A stretch of DNA of 64,000 nucleotides, taken from NCBI RefSeq assembly GCF_002222635.1, contig NZ_CP022415.1, positions 1,488,001-1,552,000 on the forward strand, given 5' to 3'. Shown here one piece after another: positions 27,088 to 39,031 of the stretch; the first letter of the stretch is position 1; each line of letters begins with the position of its first letter. The stretch comes from Pseudosulfitobacter pseudonitzschiae. GTDB lineage: Bacteria; Pseudomonadota; Alphaproteobacteria; Rhodobacterales; Rhodobacteraceae. The notes beneath the pieces are model-generated. The model did not search any database and was not told the origin of the DNA. It was given only the letters and a program-made list of their open reading frames with translations. The position numbers and the translations under genes are program-made.

Positions 27088-27177
27088 TGGCGGAGAGACA
27101 GGGATTCGAACCCTGGGAACCCGTGAAGGCTCAACGGTTTTCGAGACCGCCCCGTTCGACCACTCCGGCACCTCTCC
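27088..27177 (-). tRNA. tRNA-Ser (anticodon CGA)
   Basis: The minus strand gives a 90-nt class II tRNA. The acceptor GGAGAGG pairs with TCTCTCC, followed by discriminator G and an encoded CCA. The anticodon loop is CTCGAAA (anticodon CGA). There is a long variable arm, and the T arm is CAGGG-TTCGAAT-CCCTG. Confidence 0.97.
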
Positions 27178-27316
27178 GCGGGGGTCTGGTGCGGTCCCAA
27201 TAGTAAGGTTTGGCAGGGGTGGCAAGGGGGGTTTTGCCTGTGATAGCCGATGACGGGATATTTAATTGCCCGTGATCGCAAAACCCATATGTTGGGAGAA
27301 ACGCGAAAGGACCATC

Positions 27317-28144
27317 ATGATCGCTCTTGCACGCTCTCTTTGCCTTACCCTGACCATTGCGCTGACGGCCACCGCCGCACAGGCCGCCGACCGCGCGCGG
27401 CTGGAAACATTTCTTGAAGTCACCGGCTTTGACGTGGCACTGGACAGCATCCGGCTGTCGGCCAGTTCCGCACCGCAGATGCTGGGGCTGGAGGCCGATG
27501 ACTTTGGCGCGCAGTGGACCGTGATGGCGGATGATGTATTCGACACCGCCAAAATGCACGACATGGCGCTGGATATTCTAGGCGAGACGCTGGACGATGA
27601 CCTACTGGATCATGCCACTGCATTCTACAGTTCGGACCTTGGTCGCCGACTGGTTATCGCCGAGAACGACAGCCACATGGAAGATGACAGCGAAACCAAA
27701 TCCGAAGCGGGGCAGGCGATTGTCGAAGGGTTGAAGCGCATCGGATCGTCGCGACTGGAGGCACTTCAGCGGATGAACGCCGCCAGCGACAGTGCAGGCA
27801 CCGCCGTGCGGGCCATTCAAGAGGTGCAGGTGCGATTCCTGATCGCGGCCGCTGCCGCAGGGGTGATCGACCTGAAGATGGAAGAGCCGGACCTGCGCGA
27901 AGCCCTGCGCGCGGACGAGGATGCGCTGCGCCAGTCAATCTCGGAAAGTGCGCTGAGCGGTGCGGCCTATACCTATCAGGCGTTTTCTGACGCCGAGGTT
28001 CTGGAATACGCCGAGGCACTGGAAGATCCCGATATGCGCAAAGTCTATGATCTAATGAACGCGGTCCAATACGAGATCATGGCCAACCGCTACGAGGCGC
28101 TGGCGGCACGGATGCGCGGCTTGCAACCCTCGCAAGAGCTGTAA
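27317..28144 (+). CDS. DUF2059-type exported protein
   Basis: A 275-residue protein with a signal peptide (MIALARSLCLTLTIALTATA, cleaved near AQA-A). The mature part is alpha-helical and contains the DUF2059-like pattern DDDLLDHATAFYSSDLGRRL. Its function is unknown. The ATG at 27317 follows GAAAGGACC. The next gene, four bases on, encodes a divergent paralogue. Confidence 0.8.
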   Translation: MIALARSLCLTLTIALTATAAQAADRARLETFLEVTGFDVALDSIRLSASSAPQMLGLEADDFGAQWTVMADDVFDTAKMHDMALDILGETLDDDLLDHATAFYSSDLGRRLVIAENDSHMEDDSETKSEAGQAIVEGLKRIGSSRLEALQRMNAASDSAGTAVRAIQEVQVRFLIAAAAAGVIDLKMEEPDLREALRADEDALRQSISESALSGAAYTYQAFSDAEVLEYAEALEDPDMRKVYDLMNAVQYEIMANRYEALAARMRGLQPSQEL

Positions 28145-28147
28145 GTA

Positions 28148-28966
28148 ATGGTGCGGTTGATGACGGCGCTTTGGCTGGCGCTGGCCAGCGTCGCGCTGGC
28201 TGGCCCCGAGGCTGATACCACTATACGCCTTCTCCAGCTTGAGGGGCAGATGCAGGTTGCCCGCGAAGAAGCGTTGCGCCATGCCGAGACGCTGAATCGC
28301 GACATTCTGGGCGGGCAGGGCGGTGCGCTGTGGACCAGCCAGATCGACAGCATTTATGATGTCGTCCGCATGACCGAGGGCGCGCGCCCCGCGATCGAGG
28401 CGATCGAAACCACCACGCTGGAGCGGCTGAACCTTTTTCTGGGCAGCGATCTGGGCCGGCAGATCACCGATCTGGAGCTGGCCGCCCGCATCGCGATGAT
28501 GGACGAAGACCGCGAAGAGGCCGCGCGGCGCGCCTTTGCCGATCTTCAGGGTACGGACGATCCGCGCCTGACGGCCGCCCGCGCCATCATCGACGCCGGT
28601 GATCTGGTCGAGCGTAACGTCAGCACCGCGCTGACCGCCAGCTATCAGTTTTACAGCGCGCTGGTTGACGGCGGCGCCTACCAGATGACCGAAGAGCAGA
28701 TCCTGACCGAAGTCTGGTCACAGGAAGAGACACTGCGCATCGACACCGAAGCGTGGCTGATGGGCTATCTGATGCTACTGGTGCAACCGCTGGACGCGGA
28801 TGACCGCGCGACTTATGTGGCCTTTGCACAAACCCCCGAGGCAAATGCGCTGAACGCGGCACTGTTCGACGGATTCGGAGTGGTTTACAGTGATCTGAGC
28901 TATGCGCTCGGGCGGGTTCTGGCACTGAACATCAAAGCGCTGGGGGATGACGGCCCGGAGCTGTGA
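28148..28966 (+). CDS. DUF2059-like exported protein, paralogue of the preceding gene
   Basis: A 272-residue protein with a short signal peptide (MVRLMTALWLALASVALAGP). ETTTLERLNLFLGSDLGRQI corresponds to the DDDLLDHATAFYSSDLGRRL region of the upstream gene. Both share the helical layout and a similar ending. It is co-transcribed with its paralogue. Two related exported proteins encoded together may form a heteromer; the function is unknown. Confidence 0.75.
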   Translation: MVRLMTALWLALASVALAGPEADTTIRLLQLEGQMQVAREEALRHAETLNRDILGGQGGALWTSQIDSIYDVVRMTEGARPAIEAIETTTLERLNLFLGSDLGRQITDLELAARIAMMDEDREEAARRAFADLQGTDDPRLTAARAIIDAGDLVERNVSTALTASYQFYSALVDGGAYQMTEEQILTEVWSQEETLRIDTEAWLMGYLMLLVQPLDADDRATYVAFAQTPEANALNAALFDGFGVVYSDLSYALGRVLALNIKALGDDGPEL

Positions 28967-29149
28967 CAAAACTGGTGCGCACCGCTTGACTTTGGGCCGT
29001 GCGTGGTGCATTGCGCGGCTTCGAACGGGGCCTTTTGGCCTCTCATATGTATATACATCCTCGACGGGATGCGCAGTCCGTGGCGCGAAAATCGCATGAA
29101 ATCCGGAAGTTCCGGTGCCAAACGACGCGGTAGAGTAAGGAAGAACGAT

Positions 29150-29845
29150 ATGTTCGCGGTTCTCAAAACCGGCGGCAAGCAGTACAAAGTTCAAGCGGGC
29201 GATACGCTGCGCATTGAAAAACTGGCCGCAAAAGCAGGTGATAAAGTACAATTCAACGAAGTGATGATGATCGGGGGCGATACGCCCAAGGTCGGCGCAC
29301 CTTTGGTTGCAGATGCAGGCGTTCAGGCCGAAGTCATCGACCAGATCAAAGGCGTCAAGACAATCAACTTCGTCAAACGCCGCCGTAAGCACTCGAGCAA
29401 ACGGACCAAGGGCCACCGTCAGCAGCTGACACTGGTGCGCATCACCGACATTCTCGCCACAGGCGCGGACATGTCGGGCGTGATGGCCGCCGTGGGTGGT
29501 GCAGGCTATACGGCTGTTTTCGCCGACGGCCAGAACGCCAAGCTGAAGACCGCGCAAGCTGAAAAAGCCCGCCGCGCCGACGCTGGTGAAGCTGCCCCCG
29601 AAAAAGCACCCAAAGCCAAGGCCTCGAAAGCCAAAGCATCTTCGGACGCGGACGATCTCAAGCAACTGTCGGGCGTTGGTCCCGCACTTGAGAAGAAACT
29701 GAATGAAGCCGGTGTGACCACCTTTGCCCAAATCGCGGCATGGACGGAAGCGGACGTGGCTGATATGGACGAGAAACTGTCTTTCAAAGGCCGGATCGAG
29801 CGTGAAGGCTGGATCGAACAGGCCAAAGACAAGACCAAAGGCTAA
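29150..29845 (+). CDS. rplU: 50S ribosomal protein L21 with C-terminal helix-hairpin-helix extension
   Basis: Residues 1 to about 103 are a normal L21 ([20 protein letters not shown], then [27 protein letters not shown]). The chain continues to 231 residues, more than twice the usual length. An Ala/Lys-rich linker (about 130-163) leads to a helix-hairpin-helix-like domain, [20 protein letters not shown] followed by [15 protein letters not shown]. This domain resembles those at the ends of some NuoE and other alphaproteobacterial proteins. AAGGAAG precedes the ATG. rpmA follows, as in most bacteria. Confidence 0.93.
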   Translation: MFAVLKTGGKQYKVQAGDTLRIEKLAAKAGDKVQFNEVMMIGGDTPKVGAPLVADAGVQAEVIDQIKGVKTINFVKRRRKHSSKRTKGHRQQLTLVRITDILATGADMSGVMAAVGGAGYTAVFADGQNAKLKTAQAEKARRADAGEAAPEKAPKAKASKAKASSDADDLKQLSGVGPALEKKLNEAGVTTFAQIAAWTEADVADMDEKLSFKGRIEREGWIEQAKDKTKG

Positions 29846-29856
29846 GGAGAGACCAA

Positions 29857-30126
29857 ATGGCACATAAAAAAGCAGGTGGTTCATCCCGCAACGGCCGCGA
29901 CTCAGCGGGTCGTCGTCTTGGTGTGAAACTCTACGGCGGTCAGGCCGCCATTCCCGGCAACATCATCGTGCGTCAGCGCGGGACCAAATTTTGGCCGGGT
30001 GAAGGCGTTGGCATGGGCAAGGATCACACGATCTTCGCCGTTGTCGATGGCGCCGTGACCTTTCACAAGGGTCTGAAAAACCGCACCTTCATTTCGGTTC
30101 TGCCACAGGCGGAAGCCGCAGAATAA
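29857..30126 (+). CDS. rpmA: 50S ribosomal protein L27
   Basis: An 89-residue protein with the typical N-terminus [20 protein letters not shown] and [20 protein letters not shown]. The lysine-rich N-terminal arm reaches the peptidyl-transferase centre. It begins 11 bp after rplU and ends just before a terminator. Confidence 0.97.
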   Translation: MAHKKAGGSSRNGRDSAGRRLGVKLYGGQAAIPGNIIVRQRGTKFWPGEGVGMGKDHTIFAVVDGAVTFHKGLKNRTFISVLPQAEAAE

Positions 30127-30154
30127 GCCGAACCTGACAGGTTAAAAGTCTTGA

Positions 30155-30184
30155 AGGGATCGGCGAAAGCGCCGGTCCCTTTTG
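30155..30184 (+). terminator. Rho-independent terminator after rpmA
   Basis: Stem AGGGATCGGCG (30155-30165) pairs with CGCCGGTCCCT (30170-30180), with one G-T wobble and a 4-base loop, followed by TTTT. It ends the rplU-rpmA unit. Confidence 0.8.
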
Positions 30185-30358
30185 CATTTCTCAACAAAAT
30201 CTTAAGGTGCTGGCGTCATTTTCATATCGCAGCGTTTTCTTGCTGTGACTGCCCCACACAGACCTCGCAAAACGCGGCGTCGCACCTTATCTGAACTATA
30301 CCCGCTGCGCGATCTGTGCGCGGGGTTGAATTCGGACTGTTCGAGGAGGAACAAACCG

Positions 30359-30895
30359 ATGGAATTGACCAAAGTGGCCACCCAGCCGATGATCGAAACC
30401 GAACGGTTCGATCTGCGCCCCCTGCGCAAATCCGACCGCGGCCTGATCGAAATGTACGCCGCCGACAAACGGGTCGCCACAATGACCACGTCAATTCCGC
30501 ACCCGTTGCCACCCGGCACATCCGAGGCATTCGTGTCCCGCGCCATGTCGGAAACCCGCGAAGAAGACGTCTGGGCCATTGATGCCAGCAAAGAGGGCGG
30601 CTCGGAACTGATGGGCGTGATCTCGATGCAGCAGATCGACCGCAATCAGGCCGAACTGGGCTATTGGGTGGCACCGGCGTTCTGGAACACCGGTCTTGCC
30701 TCCGAAGCGGTGCAGGCATTGGTCGACGCCAATCCGATGGGCAACCAGGCCCTCTTTGCGGTTGTGTTTCAGGACAACGCTGCCTCGGCCAAGGTGTTGA
30801 CGCACTGCGGTTTTAAGTATCTGGGTGAGGCAGAGAGCTTCTCTGTTGCCCGCAATGCGACTGTCCCCACTTGGACCTACTCGCGCAAACTCTAA
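30359..30895 (+). CDS. GNAT-family N-acetyltransferase (RimJ/RimL-like)
   Basis: A 178-residue acetyltransferase with the opening MIETERFDLRPLRKSDRGLI, a central beta-strand block ELGYWVAPAFWNTGLASEAV that holds a degenerate CoA-binding loop, and NAASAKVLTHCGFKYLGE. These are typical of the RimJ/RimL branch, which acetylates protein N-termini or small amines. GAGGAGGAA gives a strong start at 30359. It lies before obgE, as in related genomes, without a clear functional link. Confidence 0.85.
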   Translation: MELTKVATQPMIETERFDLRPLRKSDRGLIEMYAADKRVATMTTSIPHPLPPGTSEAFVSRAMSETREEDVWAIDASKEGGSELMGVISMQQIDRNQAELGYWVAPAFWNTGLASEAVQALVDANPMGNQALFAVVFQDNAASAKVLTHCGFKYLGEAESFSVARNATVPTWTYSRKL

Positions 30896-30925
30896 CGGTT
30901 GCCCACAGGGGCCCGCACAGGCTAG

Positions 30926-33063
<2,138 letters not shown>

Positions 33064-33099
33064 GGCTTCTTCTGGCTGAAAATATCCCCGCCGGAGGCA
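33064..33099 (-). repeat. Dispersed Roseobacter-type intergenic repeat, copy 1
   Basis: Read on the minus strand, CTCCGGCGGGGATATTTTC followed by AGCCAGAAGAAG. It is a divergent copy of the same layout as the elements at 39032, 49080 and 59493 (GC block, ATATTT or TTTATC core, gapped A-rich GAAGAA end). It lies between proB and proA in reverse orientation. Confidence 0.5.
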
Positions 33100-33136
33100 T
33101 AAATCTTCGCCGACACTGACCACAAGGACCAGACCG

Positions 33137-34402
33137 ATGAACAACTTTGCCAATATTCCCGATCTGATGGCCGACATTGGCGCACGCGCCAAGGCGGCCT
33201 CTGCCGATCTCGCCGTGGCCTCGGCCGAGCGTAAACACGCCGCGCTGGTCAGCGCCGCAGACGCCGTATGGGCACAGCGCGAGACAATCCTGAAAGCCAA
33301 CGCCAAAGATCTGGAATTTGGCCGCGACAAGGGCCTGTCGCCCGCAATGATGGACCGCCTGACCCTGAACGAGGATCGTATTCAGGGCATCGTTGACGGA
33401 CTTCGCAGTGTGGCGGAGCAGGCCGATCCGGTGGGCGCCATTATGGCCGAATGGGACCGGCCCAGCGGTCTGCACATCACGCGCGTGCGCACACCTTTGG
33501 GTGTGATCGGCGTGATCTACGAATCGCGCCCGAACGTTACCGCCGATGCCGGAGCGCTGTGTCTCAAGGCTGGCAATGCGGTGATCTTGCGCGGTGGCTC
33601 GGAAAGTTTTCATTCCTCGAAAGCCATTCATGCCTGCCTGATGCAAGGGCTGCGCGACGCGGCCTTGCCCGAAGACGCGATCCAACTGGTTCCGACCCGC
33701 GACCGCGCTGCCGTGTCGGAAATGCTGACCATGACCGACACCATCGACGTGATTGTACCGCGCGGCGGCAAGGGTCTGGTGGGGCTGGTACAGCGTGATG
33801 CGCGGGTGCCGGTTTTTGCCCATCTCGAAGGCATTGTTCACATCTATGTGGACAAAGACGCCGACCCCGAAAAAGCGCTGCGCGTGGTGCTGAACGCCAA
33901 GACGCGGCGCACCGGTATCTGTGGTTCGGCGGAATGTCTTCTGATCCACCGCGATGCGCTGGCGACGATCGGTCAGGGCCTGGTCAAGGCACTGATGGAT
34001 GCAGGTGTTGAAATGCGCGTGGACGAGACGCTCAAGGCGATTGATGGCACGGTCGAGGCACAGGCCGATGACTGGGGACGCGAGTATCTGGACATGATCA
34101 TGGCGGCCCGCGTGGTCGATGACATCGACGCTGCGATCGCGCATATCCGCACCTATGGCTCGCAGCACACCGAGTGCATCATCACCGAAAACGAAGAGGC
34201 CGCGACACGCTTTATGGCGCAGCTTGATTCAGCGATCATCATGCACAACGCCTCGACCCAGTTTGCTGACGGGGCCGAATTTGGGATGGGCGCCGAGATT
34301 GGCATCGCCACTGGCAAGATGCACGCGCGGGGTCCGGTAGGGGCCGAACAGTTGACCAGCTTTAAATATCTGGTGCGTGGCGACGGGACGACACGCACCT
34401 GA
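33137..34402 (+). CDS. proA: Gamma-glutamyl phosphate reductase
   Basis: A 421-residue NADPH-dependent reductase of proline synthesis that makes glutamate-5-semialdehyde. The aldehyde-dehydrogenase fold shows [31 protein letters not shown] and the active-site region [16 protein letters not shown] with the catalytic cysteine. [17 protein letters not shown] is near the C-terminus. It follows proB. Confidence 0.96.
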   Translation: MNNFANIPDLMADIGARAKAASADLAVASAERKHAALVSAADAVWAQRETILKANAKDLEFGRDKGLSPAMMDRLTLNEDRIQGIVDGLRSVAEQADPVGAIMAEWDRPSGLHITRVRTPLGVIGVIYESRPNVTADAGALCLKAGNAVILRGGSESFHSSKAIHACLMQGLRDAALPEDAIQLVPTRDRAAVSEMLTMTDTIDVIVPRGGKGLVGLVQRDARVPVFAHLEGIVHIYVDKDADPEKALRVVLNAKTRRTGICGSAECLLIHRDALATIGQGLVKALMDAGVEMRVDETLKAIDGTVEAQADDWGREYLDMIMAARVVDDIDAAIAHIRTYGSQHTECIITENEEAATRFMAQLDSAIIMHNASTQFADGAEFGMGAEIGIATGKMHARGPVGAEQLTSFKYLVRGDGTTRT

Positions 34403-34410
34403 AATCTGGC

Positions 34411-35007
34411 CTAAAAGCTGATGGTCAGGTCGCCGCTCTGACCGGTGACCGTCAGCTTTCGGCCCGCGTCAGCGACAACCGCCGGAAGCAGGGCAAATTG
34501 CACATGGGCAGGTTCTATCTCTGCGGTCACGGCTGTGCCGTCCAGTGTCTTCCACAGTGCATCGTCCACGTTCAACTTTTCGCCGCGCCCGTGCACCGTC
34601 CAGCGCTGGCGTTCGCAGGTTATCTCGATCCGGCCACCGTAGGGCATGGCCGTTTCCAGGCACTGGATCGCTAAAAATGCCATGCGCACCGCACCGCGCG
34701 GATGTCCGTCCATCGGGCCCCATGCCACGTCCAACCGCCCGCCGTCCATCACGTCGCGCAATACGCCCACAATCTCGGCGCGGCCCATCTGCTGGTTCCC
34801 CGCCATCCCGTAAGCAATGCGAAAAAACCGGATGCGTGCGGTGGCACTGCCGACAGATTGCGAAATCAGCTGCATTTCCGGCCCGTCTCTGCTGCCGGTC
34901 ATTTCAAGCAATTCCAGACCATTGTTGATCGCCCCCACGGGGGATATCAGGTCGTGGCAAATGCGGCTGCCGATCAACGCGGCCAGATTAACGTCACTGG
35001 TGCCCAT
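34411..35007 (-). CDS. chpT: ChpT-type histidine phosphotransferase
   Basis: A 198-residue protein with an H-box SRICHDLISPVGAINNGLEL and a degenerate ATPase-like C-terminal domain, which matches ChpT. In alphaproteobacteria ChpT relays phosphate from the kinase CckA to CtrA and CpdR. In Rhodobacteraceae this pathway controls motility, chemotaxis and gene-transfer-agent genes rather than being essential for the cell cycle. AGGAGG precedes the ATG. It is convergent to proA (8-bp gap) and divergent from the DUF3553 gene, 26 bp away. Confidence 0.9.
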   Translation of the reverse strand: MGTSDVNLAALIGSRICHDLISPVGAINNGLELLEMTGSRDGPEMQLISQSVGSATARIRFFRIAYGMAGNQQMGRAEIVGVLRDVMDGGRLDVAWGPMDGHPRGAVRMAFLAIQCLETAMPYGGRIEITCERQRWTVHGRGEKLNVDDALWKTLDGTAVTAEIEPAHVQFALLPAVVADAGRKLTVTGQSGDLTISF

Positions 35008-35033
35008 GTGCGGCCTCCTGTAAAGGGTAACAG

Positions 35034-35219
35034 ATGGAAGATTTAAACGCCATTCTGGCTCCTGGTATGCTCGTGCGCCATTCCCAATGCCCGGATTGGG
35101 GCGTGGGTCAGGTACAAAGCAACATCGACAAACGGGTCACTGTCAACTTTCGTGAGCAAGGTAAAGTTGTCATCGACAGCAGCCGTATTGCTTTGATACC
35201 CGTATTTGATGGCTCATGA
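35034..35219 (+). CDS. DUF3553 family small protein
   Basis: A 61-residue protein with a single small beta-barrel-like domain: LAPGMLVRHSQCPDWGVGQV, ITVNF-like VTVNFREQGKVVID and ending ALIPVFD. The pattern resembles CarD/UvrD-tail type modules. Its function is unknown. It shares a short divergent promoter with chpT. Confidence 0.8.
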   Translation: MEDLNAILAPGMLVRHSQCPDWGVGQVQSNIDKRVTVNFREQGKVVIDSSRIALIPVFDGS

Positions 35220-35321
35220 TTGTTGCTGAAACGTTAACGGATGGCCGTGTGCGCTAATTTAAGATAAAACCCGCCAACTCCGCTCAGCCCATTCTGGCGG
35301 TCCAAAGATAGACTGACACCA

Positions 35322-36104
35322 ATGCCAATGATCCGCCCCGCACGACAGACCGCTCCGCAGTTCCGGATTTCGATGGCACGCGATGCGAATGATCTGATGG
35401 CGGCGCAGCGGCTGCGTTATGATGTGTTTGTGCGCGAACTGGGCGGCGGCGGCGACATGGTGGACCACGATGCGGGGTTGGAACAGGATCGCTTTGATCC
35501 GTTCTTTGACCATTTGCTGCTGCACGACATGGCACAGGGGCAGGTGGTCGGCGTTTACCGGATGCTGCGCAGTGATCAGGCGCGCGCGGCGGGGCAGTTT
35601 TATTCCGAAGACGAATATGATCTGACCCCCCTGCGGCAATCGGGGCGCAATCTGCTTGAGCTGGGGAGGTCATGCCTGCACCCTGACTATCGCGGTGGCA
35701 TGGCAATGCATTACCTGTGGTCGGCGCTGGCGTCCTATGTGGCCGAGCATGACATCGACATTCTGTTCGGCGTGGCCAGTTTTCATGGCACCGATACAAG
35801 TGCTTTGGCGGCCCCTCTTTCGTTGTTGCACCACCGCCATCTGGCACCGCCGGATGTGCGCGTGCGGGCACGTCCGGAGTCGTTTCAATCCATGAACCTG
35901 ATCCCCGAAGAGGTGCTGGACCGCCGCACCGCCATGTTGCAGGTGCCTGCGCTGATCAAAGCCTATATCCGCCTTGGTGGTGTGATCGGCGAGGGCGCGT
36001 GGATCGACCGGACCTTCAATACCACCGATGTCTGTCTGGTGATGGACACGGCCCATATGAACACCCGCCAAAGCCGTCTTTACACGGCACGGGGCAACAC
36101 ATGA
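35322..36104 (+). CDS. olsB: OlsB, L-ornithine N(alpha)-acyltransferase
   Basis: A 260-residue GNAT-fold enzyme (hemolysin-like group) that joins a 3-hydroxyacyl chain from ACP to ornithine, giving lyso-ornithine lipid. Signatures are AAQRLRYDVFVRELG, VVGVYRMLRSDQA, LLELGRSCLHPDYRGGMAM and a C-terminal IKAYIRLGGVIGEGAWIDRT. A second in-frame ATG lies two codons in. It overlaps olsA by four bases. Confidence 0.93.
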   Translation: MPMIRPARQTAPQFRISMARDANDLMAAQRLRYDVFVRELGGGGDMVDHDAGLEQDRFDPFFDHLLLHDMAQGQVVGVYRMLRSDQARAAGQFYSEDEYDLTPLRQSGRNLLELGRSCLHPDYRGGMAMHYLWSALASYVAEHDIDILFGVASFHGTDTSALAAPLSLLHHRHLAPPDVRVRARPESFQSMNLIPEEVLDRRTAMLQVPALIKAYIRLGGVIGEGAWIDRTFNTTDVCLVMDTAHMNTRQSRLYTARGNT

Positions 36105-36931
36105 CCACCACATGGGACGATGGTAACGTGCCAAAGCCGCGCCGTCTGGGCGCGGGCGATTGGGTGCGGGTAGCCCTGCGCGGCCTGACCGTCGGCGCGC
36201 TGGTCTTTGGCGGGTTGATTGTGCTGTTGTTGGTGCGTCTGGTCGAACGTCCGCTGTGCGGGCTGCGCCGTCCGGTCACACCTTTTATCACCGTAGGCGT
36301 GTGCAAGGGTGCGTTGCGATTGATTGGATTGCCATTGAGCGTGACAGGCGTGCCAATGCGTGGGCAGGGGGCTGTGGTGGCCAACCATTCGTCATGGCTG
36401 GATATTTTTGTGCTGAATGCCTCGAAACGGATCTATTTCGTGTCCAAGTCCGAGGTTGCAAGCTGGCCCGGCATCGGCTGGCTGGCGCGGTCGACGGGCA
36501 CTGTGTTTGTCGTGCGCGATCCGAAACGTGCATCCGAGCAGACGCAGGTGTTTCAGGACCGGCTTCTGGCGGGTCACAAGCTGTTGTTTTTCCCCGAAGG
36601 CACCAGCACCGACGGGCTGCGGGTGTTGCCGTTCAAGCCGACGCTGTTTCAGGCGTTCTTTGCACCCGAGCTGCGTGATATGTTGCAGGTTCAACCTGTT
36701 ACTGTGATCTATCATGCGCCCCGTGGCGCCGATGCGCGGTTTTACGGCTGGTGGGGCGACATGGTGTTTGGAACGCACCTGCTGGGCACGCTGGCTGCAC
36801 GCCGTCAGGGACGGGTCGAGGTGATCTATCATCCGCCCCTGAATGTCGCGGATTTCACCAACCGCAAGACACTGGCCGCTGCCGCCGAAGCCGCCGTGCG
36901 CGGCGCGCATGTGCTGGCGGCGGGCAACTGA
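36101..36931 (+). CDS. olsA: OlsA, lyso-ornithine lipid O-acyltransferase
   Basis: A 276-residue member of the 1-acylglycerol-3-phosphate acyltransferase family. One N-terminal membrane helix (GLTVGALVFGGLIVLLLVRL) is followed by the catalytic NHSSWLD (H-x4-D) and the FFPEGTSTDG motif. Coupling to olsB points to OlsA, which adds the second acyl chain of ornithine lipid, rather than PlsC. The preferred start is the overlapping ATG at 36101. Confidence 0.92.
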   Translation: MTTTWDDGNVPKPRRLGAGDWVRVALRGLTVGALVFGGLIVLLLVRLVERPLCGLRRPVTPFITVGVCKGALRLIGLPLSVTGVPMRGQGAVVANHSSWLDIFVLNASKRIYFVSKSEVASWPGIGWLARSTGTVFVVRDPKRASEQTQVFQDRLLAGHKLLFFPEGTSTDGLRVLPFKPTLFQAFFAPELRDMLQVQPVTVIYHAPRGADARFYGWWGDMVFGTHLLGTLAARRQGRVEVIYHPPLNVADFTNRKTLAAAAEAAVRGAHVLAAGN

Positions 36932-37115
36932 TCCTGCCGCACGCCACAACGGTGGCAAACCGCTCTTGCACCCCGCGCGAAACCGGCCTATACGCGCGAC
37001 ACTTCAATCCGCAGGTGGGGATTGGGCACACGAGGGAGAAATCCTCGGATGTCCGCCGGTTGGTGCATTTGCACTGATACCCCGCCAAGGCGAAAACCGG
37101 AAAAGGATATAAGAC

Positions 37116-37988
37116 ATGGCTCTTCCCGAGTTCTCCATGCGCCAGCTGCTGGAAGCAGGCGTTCACTTTGGTCACCAGACACAGCGCTGGAACCCCCGCA
37201 TGGGCCCGTACATCTACGGCGCGCGCAACGGCATCCACATCATGGACCTGACACAGACTGTTCCGATGCTGGATCAGGCACTGCAAGTCATCCGTGACAC
37301 CGTCGCCAAAGGCGGCAGCATCCTCTTCGTCGGCACCAAGCGTCAGGCTGCACAGCCCATCGCAGATGCCGCAGAGAAATGCGCACAGTATTACATGAAC
37401 CACCGCTGGCTGGGCGGCACGCTGACCAACTGGCAGACCGTGTCCAAATCGATCCAGCGGCTGAAAACCATCGACGAACAGGCCGAGCTGGGCTTCGAAG
37501 GCTTCACCAAAAAAGAACGTCTGGGCATGGAACGTGACCAGTTCAAACTGGAAGCCTCGTTGGGCGGTATCCGTGAAATGGGCGGCCGTCCCGACCTGAT
37601 CTTTGTGATCGACGTCAAAAAAGAAGCGCTGGCCGTCGCCGAAGCCAACAAACTGGGTATCCCCGTTGTGGCTGTGGTTGACACCAACTGCCCGCCCGAT
37701 GGCATCGACTATATCATTCCGGGCAACGACGACGCGGCCCGCGCCATCACGCTGTATTGCGATCTGGCCGCCCGCGCAGCCCTTGACGGTATGAGCGCCC
37801 AACTGGGTGCAGCCGGCGTTGATATCGGTGCAATGGAAGAAGCCCCTGCAGAAGAAGCCGTGGCAGACTCGACCGGTGTTGAAACCGGAAACGTCTCGGA
37901 AGAGACCGCGCACAACGACGCAATGTCGAAAGACGCGCCTTTGGACATCGAAAGCACCAAAGAAACAGTGGCCAAAGCCGACAGCTAA
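37116..37988 (+). CDS. rpsB: 30S ribosomal protein S2
   Basis: A 290-residue S2 ([20 protein letters not shown], then [15 protein letters not shown] and [10 protein letters not shown]). It is about 50 residues longer than E. coli S2 because of an acidic Ala/Glu-rich tail ([20 protein letters not shown]) common in alphaproteobacteria. AAAAGGA precedes the ATG. It heads the rpsB-tsf operon. The 184-bp upstream leader contains no reading frame of note. Confidence 0.97.
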   Translation: MALPEFSMRQLLEAGVHFGHQTQRWNPRMGPYIYGARNGIHIMDLTQTVPMLDQALQVIRDTVAKGGSILFVGTKRQAAQPIADAAEKCAQYYMNHRWLGGTLTNWQTVSKSIQRLKTIDEQAELGFEGFTKKERLGMERDQFKLEASLGGIREMGGRPDLIFVIDVKKEALAVAEANKLGIPVVAVVDTNCPPDGIDYIIPGNDDAARAITLYCDLAARAALDGMSAQLGAAGVDIGAMEEAPAEEAVADSTGVETGNVSEETAHNDAMSKDAPLDIESTKETVAKADS

Positions 37989-38014
37989 GGCTGTTACACG
38001 GTTTTGATACAATG

Positions 38015-38034
38015 CGGCGGGGGCAACCCCGCCG
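38015..38034 (+). promoter_or_regulatory. Hairpin between rpsB and tsf
   Basis: Perfect 8-bp stem, CGGCGGGG (38015-38022) and CCCCGCCG (38027-38034), with a GCAA tetraloop. No T-run follows. It probably adjusts the S2 to EF-Ts ratio by mRNA stability or partial termination. Confidence 0.6.
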
Positions 38035-38064
38035 ACCCGCAATAAATCTGAGGAGACCCAGCAG

Positions 38065-38940
38065 ATGGCAATCACAGCATCTATGGTCAAAGAACTGCGC
38101 GAAAGCACAGGCGCAGGCATGATGGACGCCAAAAAAGCGCTGACGGAAAACGATGGCGACATGGAAGCAGCGGTCGATTGGCTGCGCACCAAAGGTCTGG
38201 CCAAAGCGGCCAAAAAATCGGGCCGTACCGCTGCCGAAGGTCTGGTTGCTGTCAAAGTTGACGGCACCAAAGGCATCGCAGTCGAAGTGAACTCGGAAAC
38301 CGACTTTGTCGGCAAGAACGCCGAATTCCAAGGCATGGTATCGGGCATCGCCGATGTTGCCATCACAGTGGACAATGTCGACGCACTGAACGCCGCCCCG
38401 ATGGGTGGCAAGACAGTAGCCGAAATTGTGACCGACAAGGTTGCGACCATTGGCGAAAATATGTCGGTGCGCCGCATGCAGGCCATCACAGGCGACACCG
38501 TTGTGTCCTATGTGCACAACGCAGCCGCACCCGGCATGGGCAAAATCGGCGTTCTGGTCGCAATGACCGGCGGCGACGACGCCTTTGGCAAACAGGTTGC
38601 GATGCACATCGCCGCCGTGAACCCTGCCTCGCTGAGCGAAGACGATCTTGACGCATCCGTGGTCGAGAAAGAAAAACAGGTTCAAATGGACATTGCACGC
38701 GAAAGCGGCAAGCCCGAAGCCGTCATCGAAAAGATGATCGTGGGCCGTATGAAAAAGTACATGTCCGAAGTGACCCTGCTGAACCAGCAGTTTGTCGTGA
38801 ACCCCGACCTGACCGTGGCAGATGCCGCGAAAGAAGCGGGTGCCACAATCACCGGTTTCGTGCGTCTGGAAGTGGGCGAAGGCATCGAAGTGGTCAAAGA
38901 AGACTTTGCCGCCGAAGTGGCCAAAGTCGGCAAAGGCTGA
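38065..38940 (+). CDS. tsf: Elongation factor Ts
   Basis: A 291-residue nucleotide-exchange factor for EF-Tu. The N-terminal UBA-like domain has [20 protein letters not shown] and the core motif [12 protein letters not shown]. The two dimerisation subdomains and the coiled coil follow. GAGGAG precedes the ATG. Length and neighbours are standard. Confidence 0.97.
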   Translation: MAITASMVKELRESTGAGMMDAKKALTENDGDMEAAVDWLRTKGLAKAAKKSGRTAAEGLVAVKVDGTKGIAVEVNSETDFVGKNAEFQGMVSGIADVAITVDNVDALNAAPMGGKTVAEIVTDKVATIGENMSVRRMQAITGDTVVSYVHNAAAPGMGKIGVLVAMTGGDDAFGKQVAMHIAAVNPASLSEDDLDASVVEKEKQVQMDIARESGKPEAVIEKMIVGRMKKYMSEVTLLNQQFVVNPDLTVADAAKEAGATITGFVRLEVGEGIEVVKEDFAAEVAKVGKG

Positions 38941-38983
38941 TTTCGACGCCTTTCGGGGCGTTCGACAATACACCAAAGACAAG

Positions 38984-39011
38984 CAGGGCATCCAATTGGG
39001 TGCCCTGTTTG
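38984..39011 (+). terminator. Rho-independent terminator after tsf
   Basis: CAGGGCA (38984-38990) pairs with TGCCCTG (39001-39007), with a possible inner CC/GG step, and TTT follows. It lies 44 bp past the tsf stop codon. Confidence 0.75.
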
Positions 39012-39031
39012 CATTTGCACGCGGTCCAAAA

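Noticed and set aside
28775-29884. 369-codon minus-strand frame over rplU
   Set aside because: Antisense to ribosomal protein L21; low complexity and no start site.
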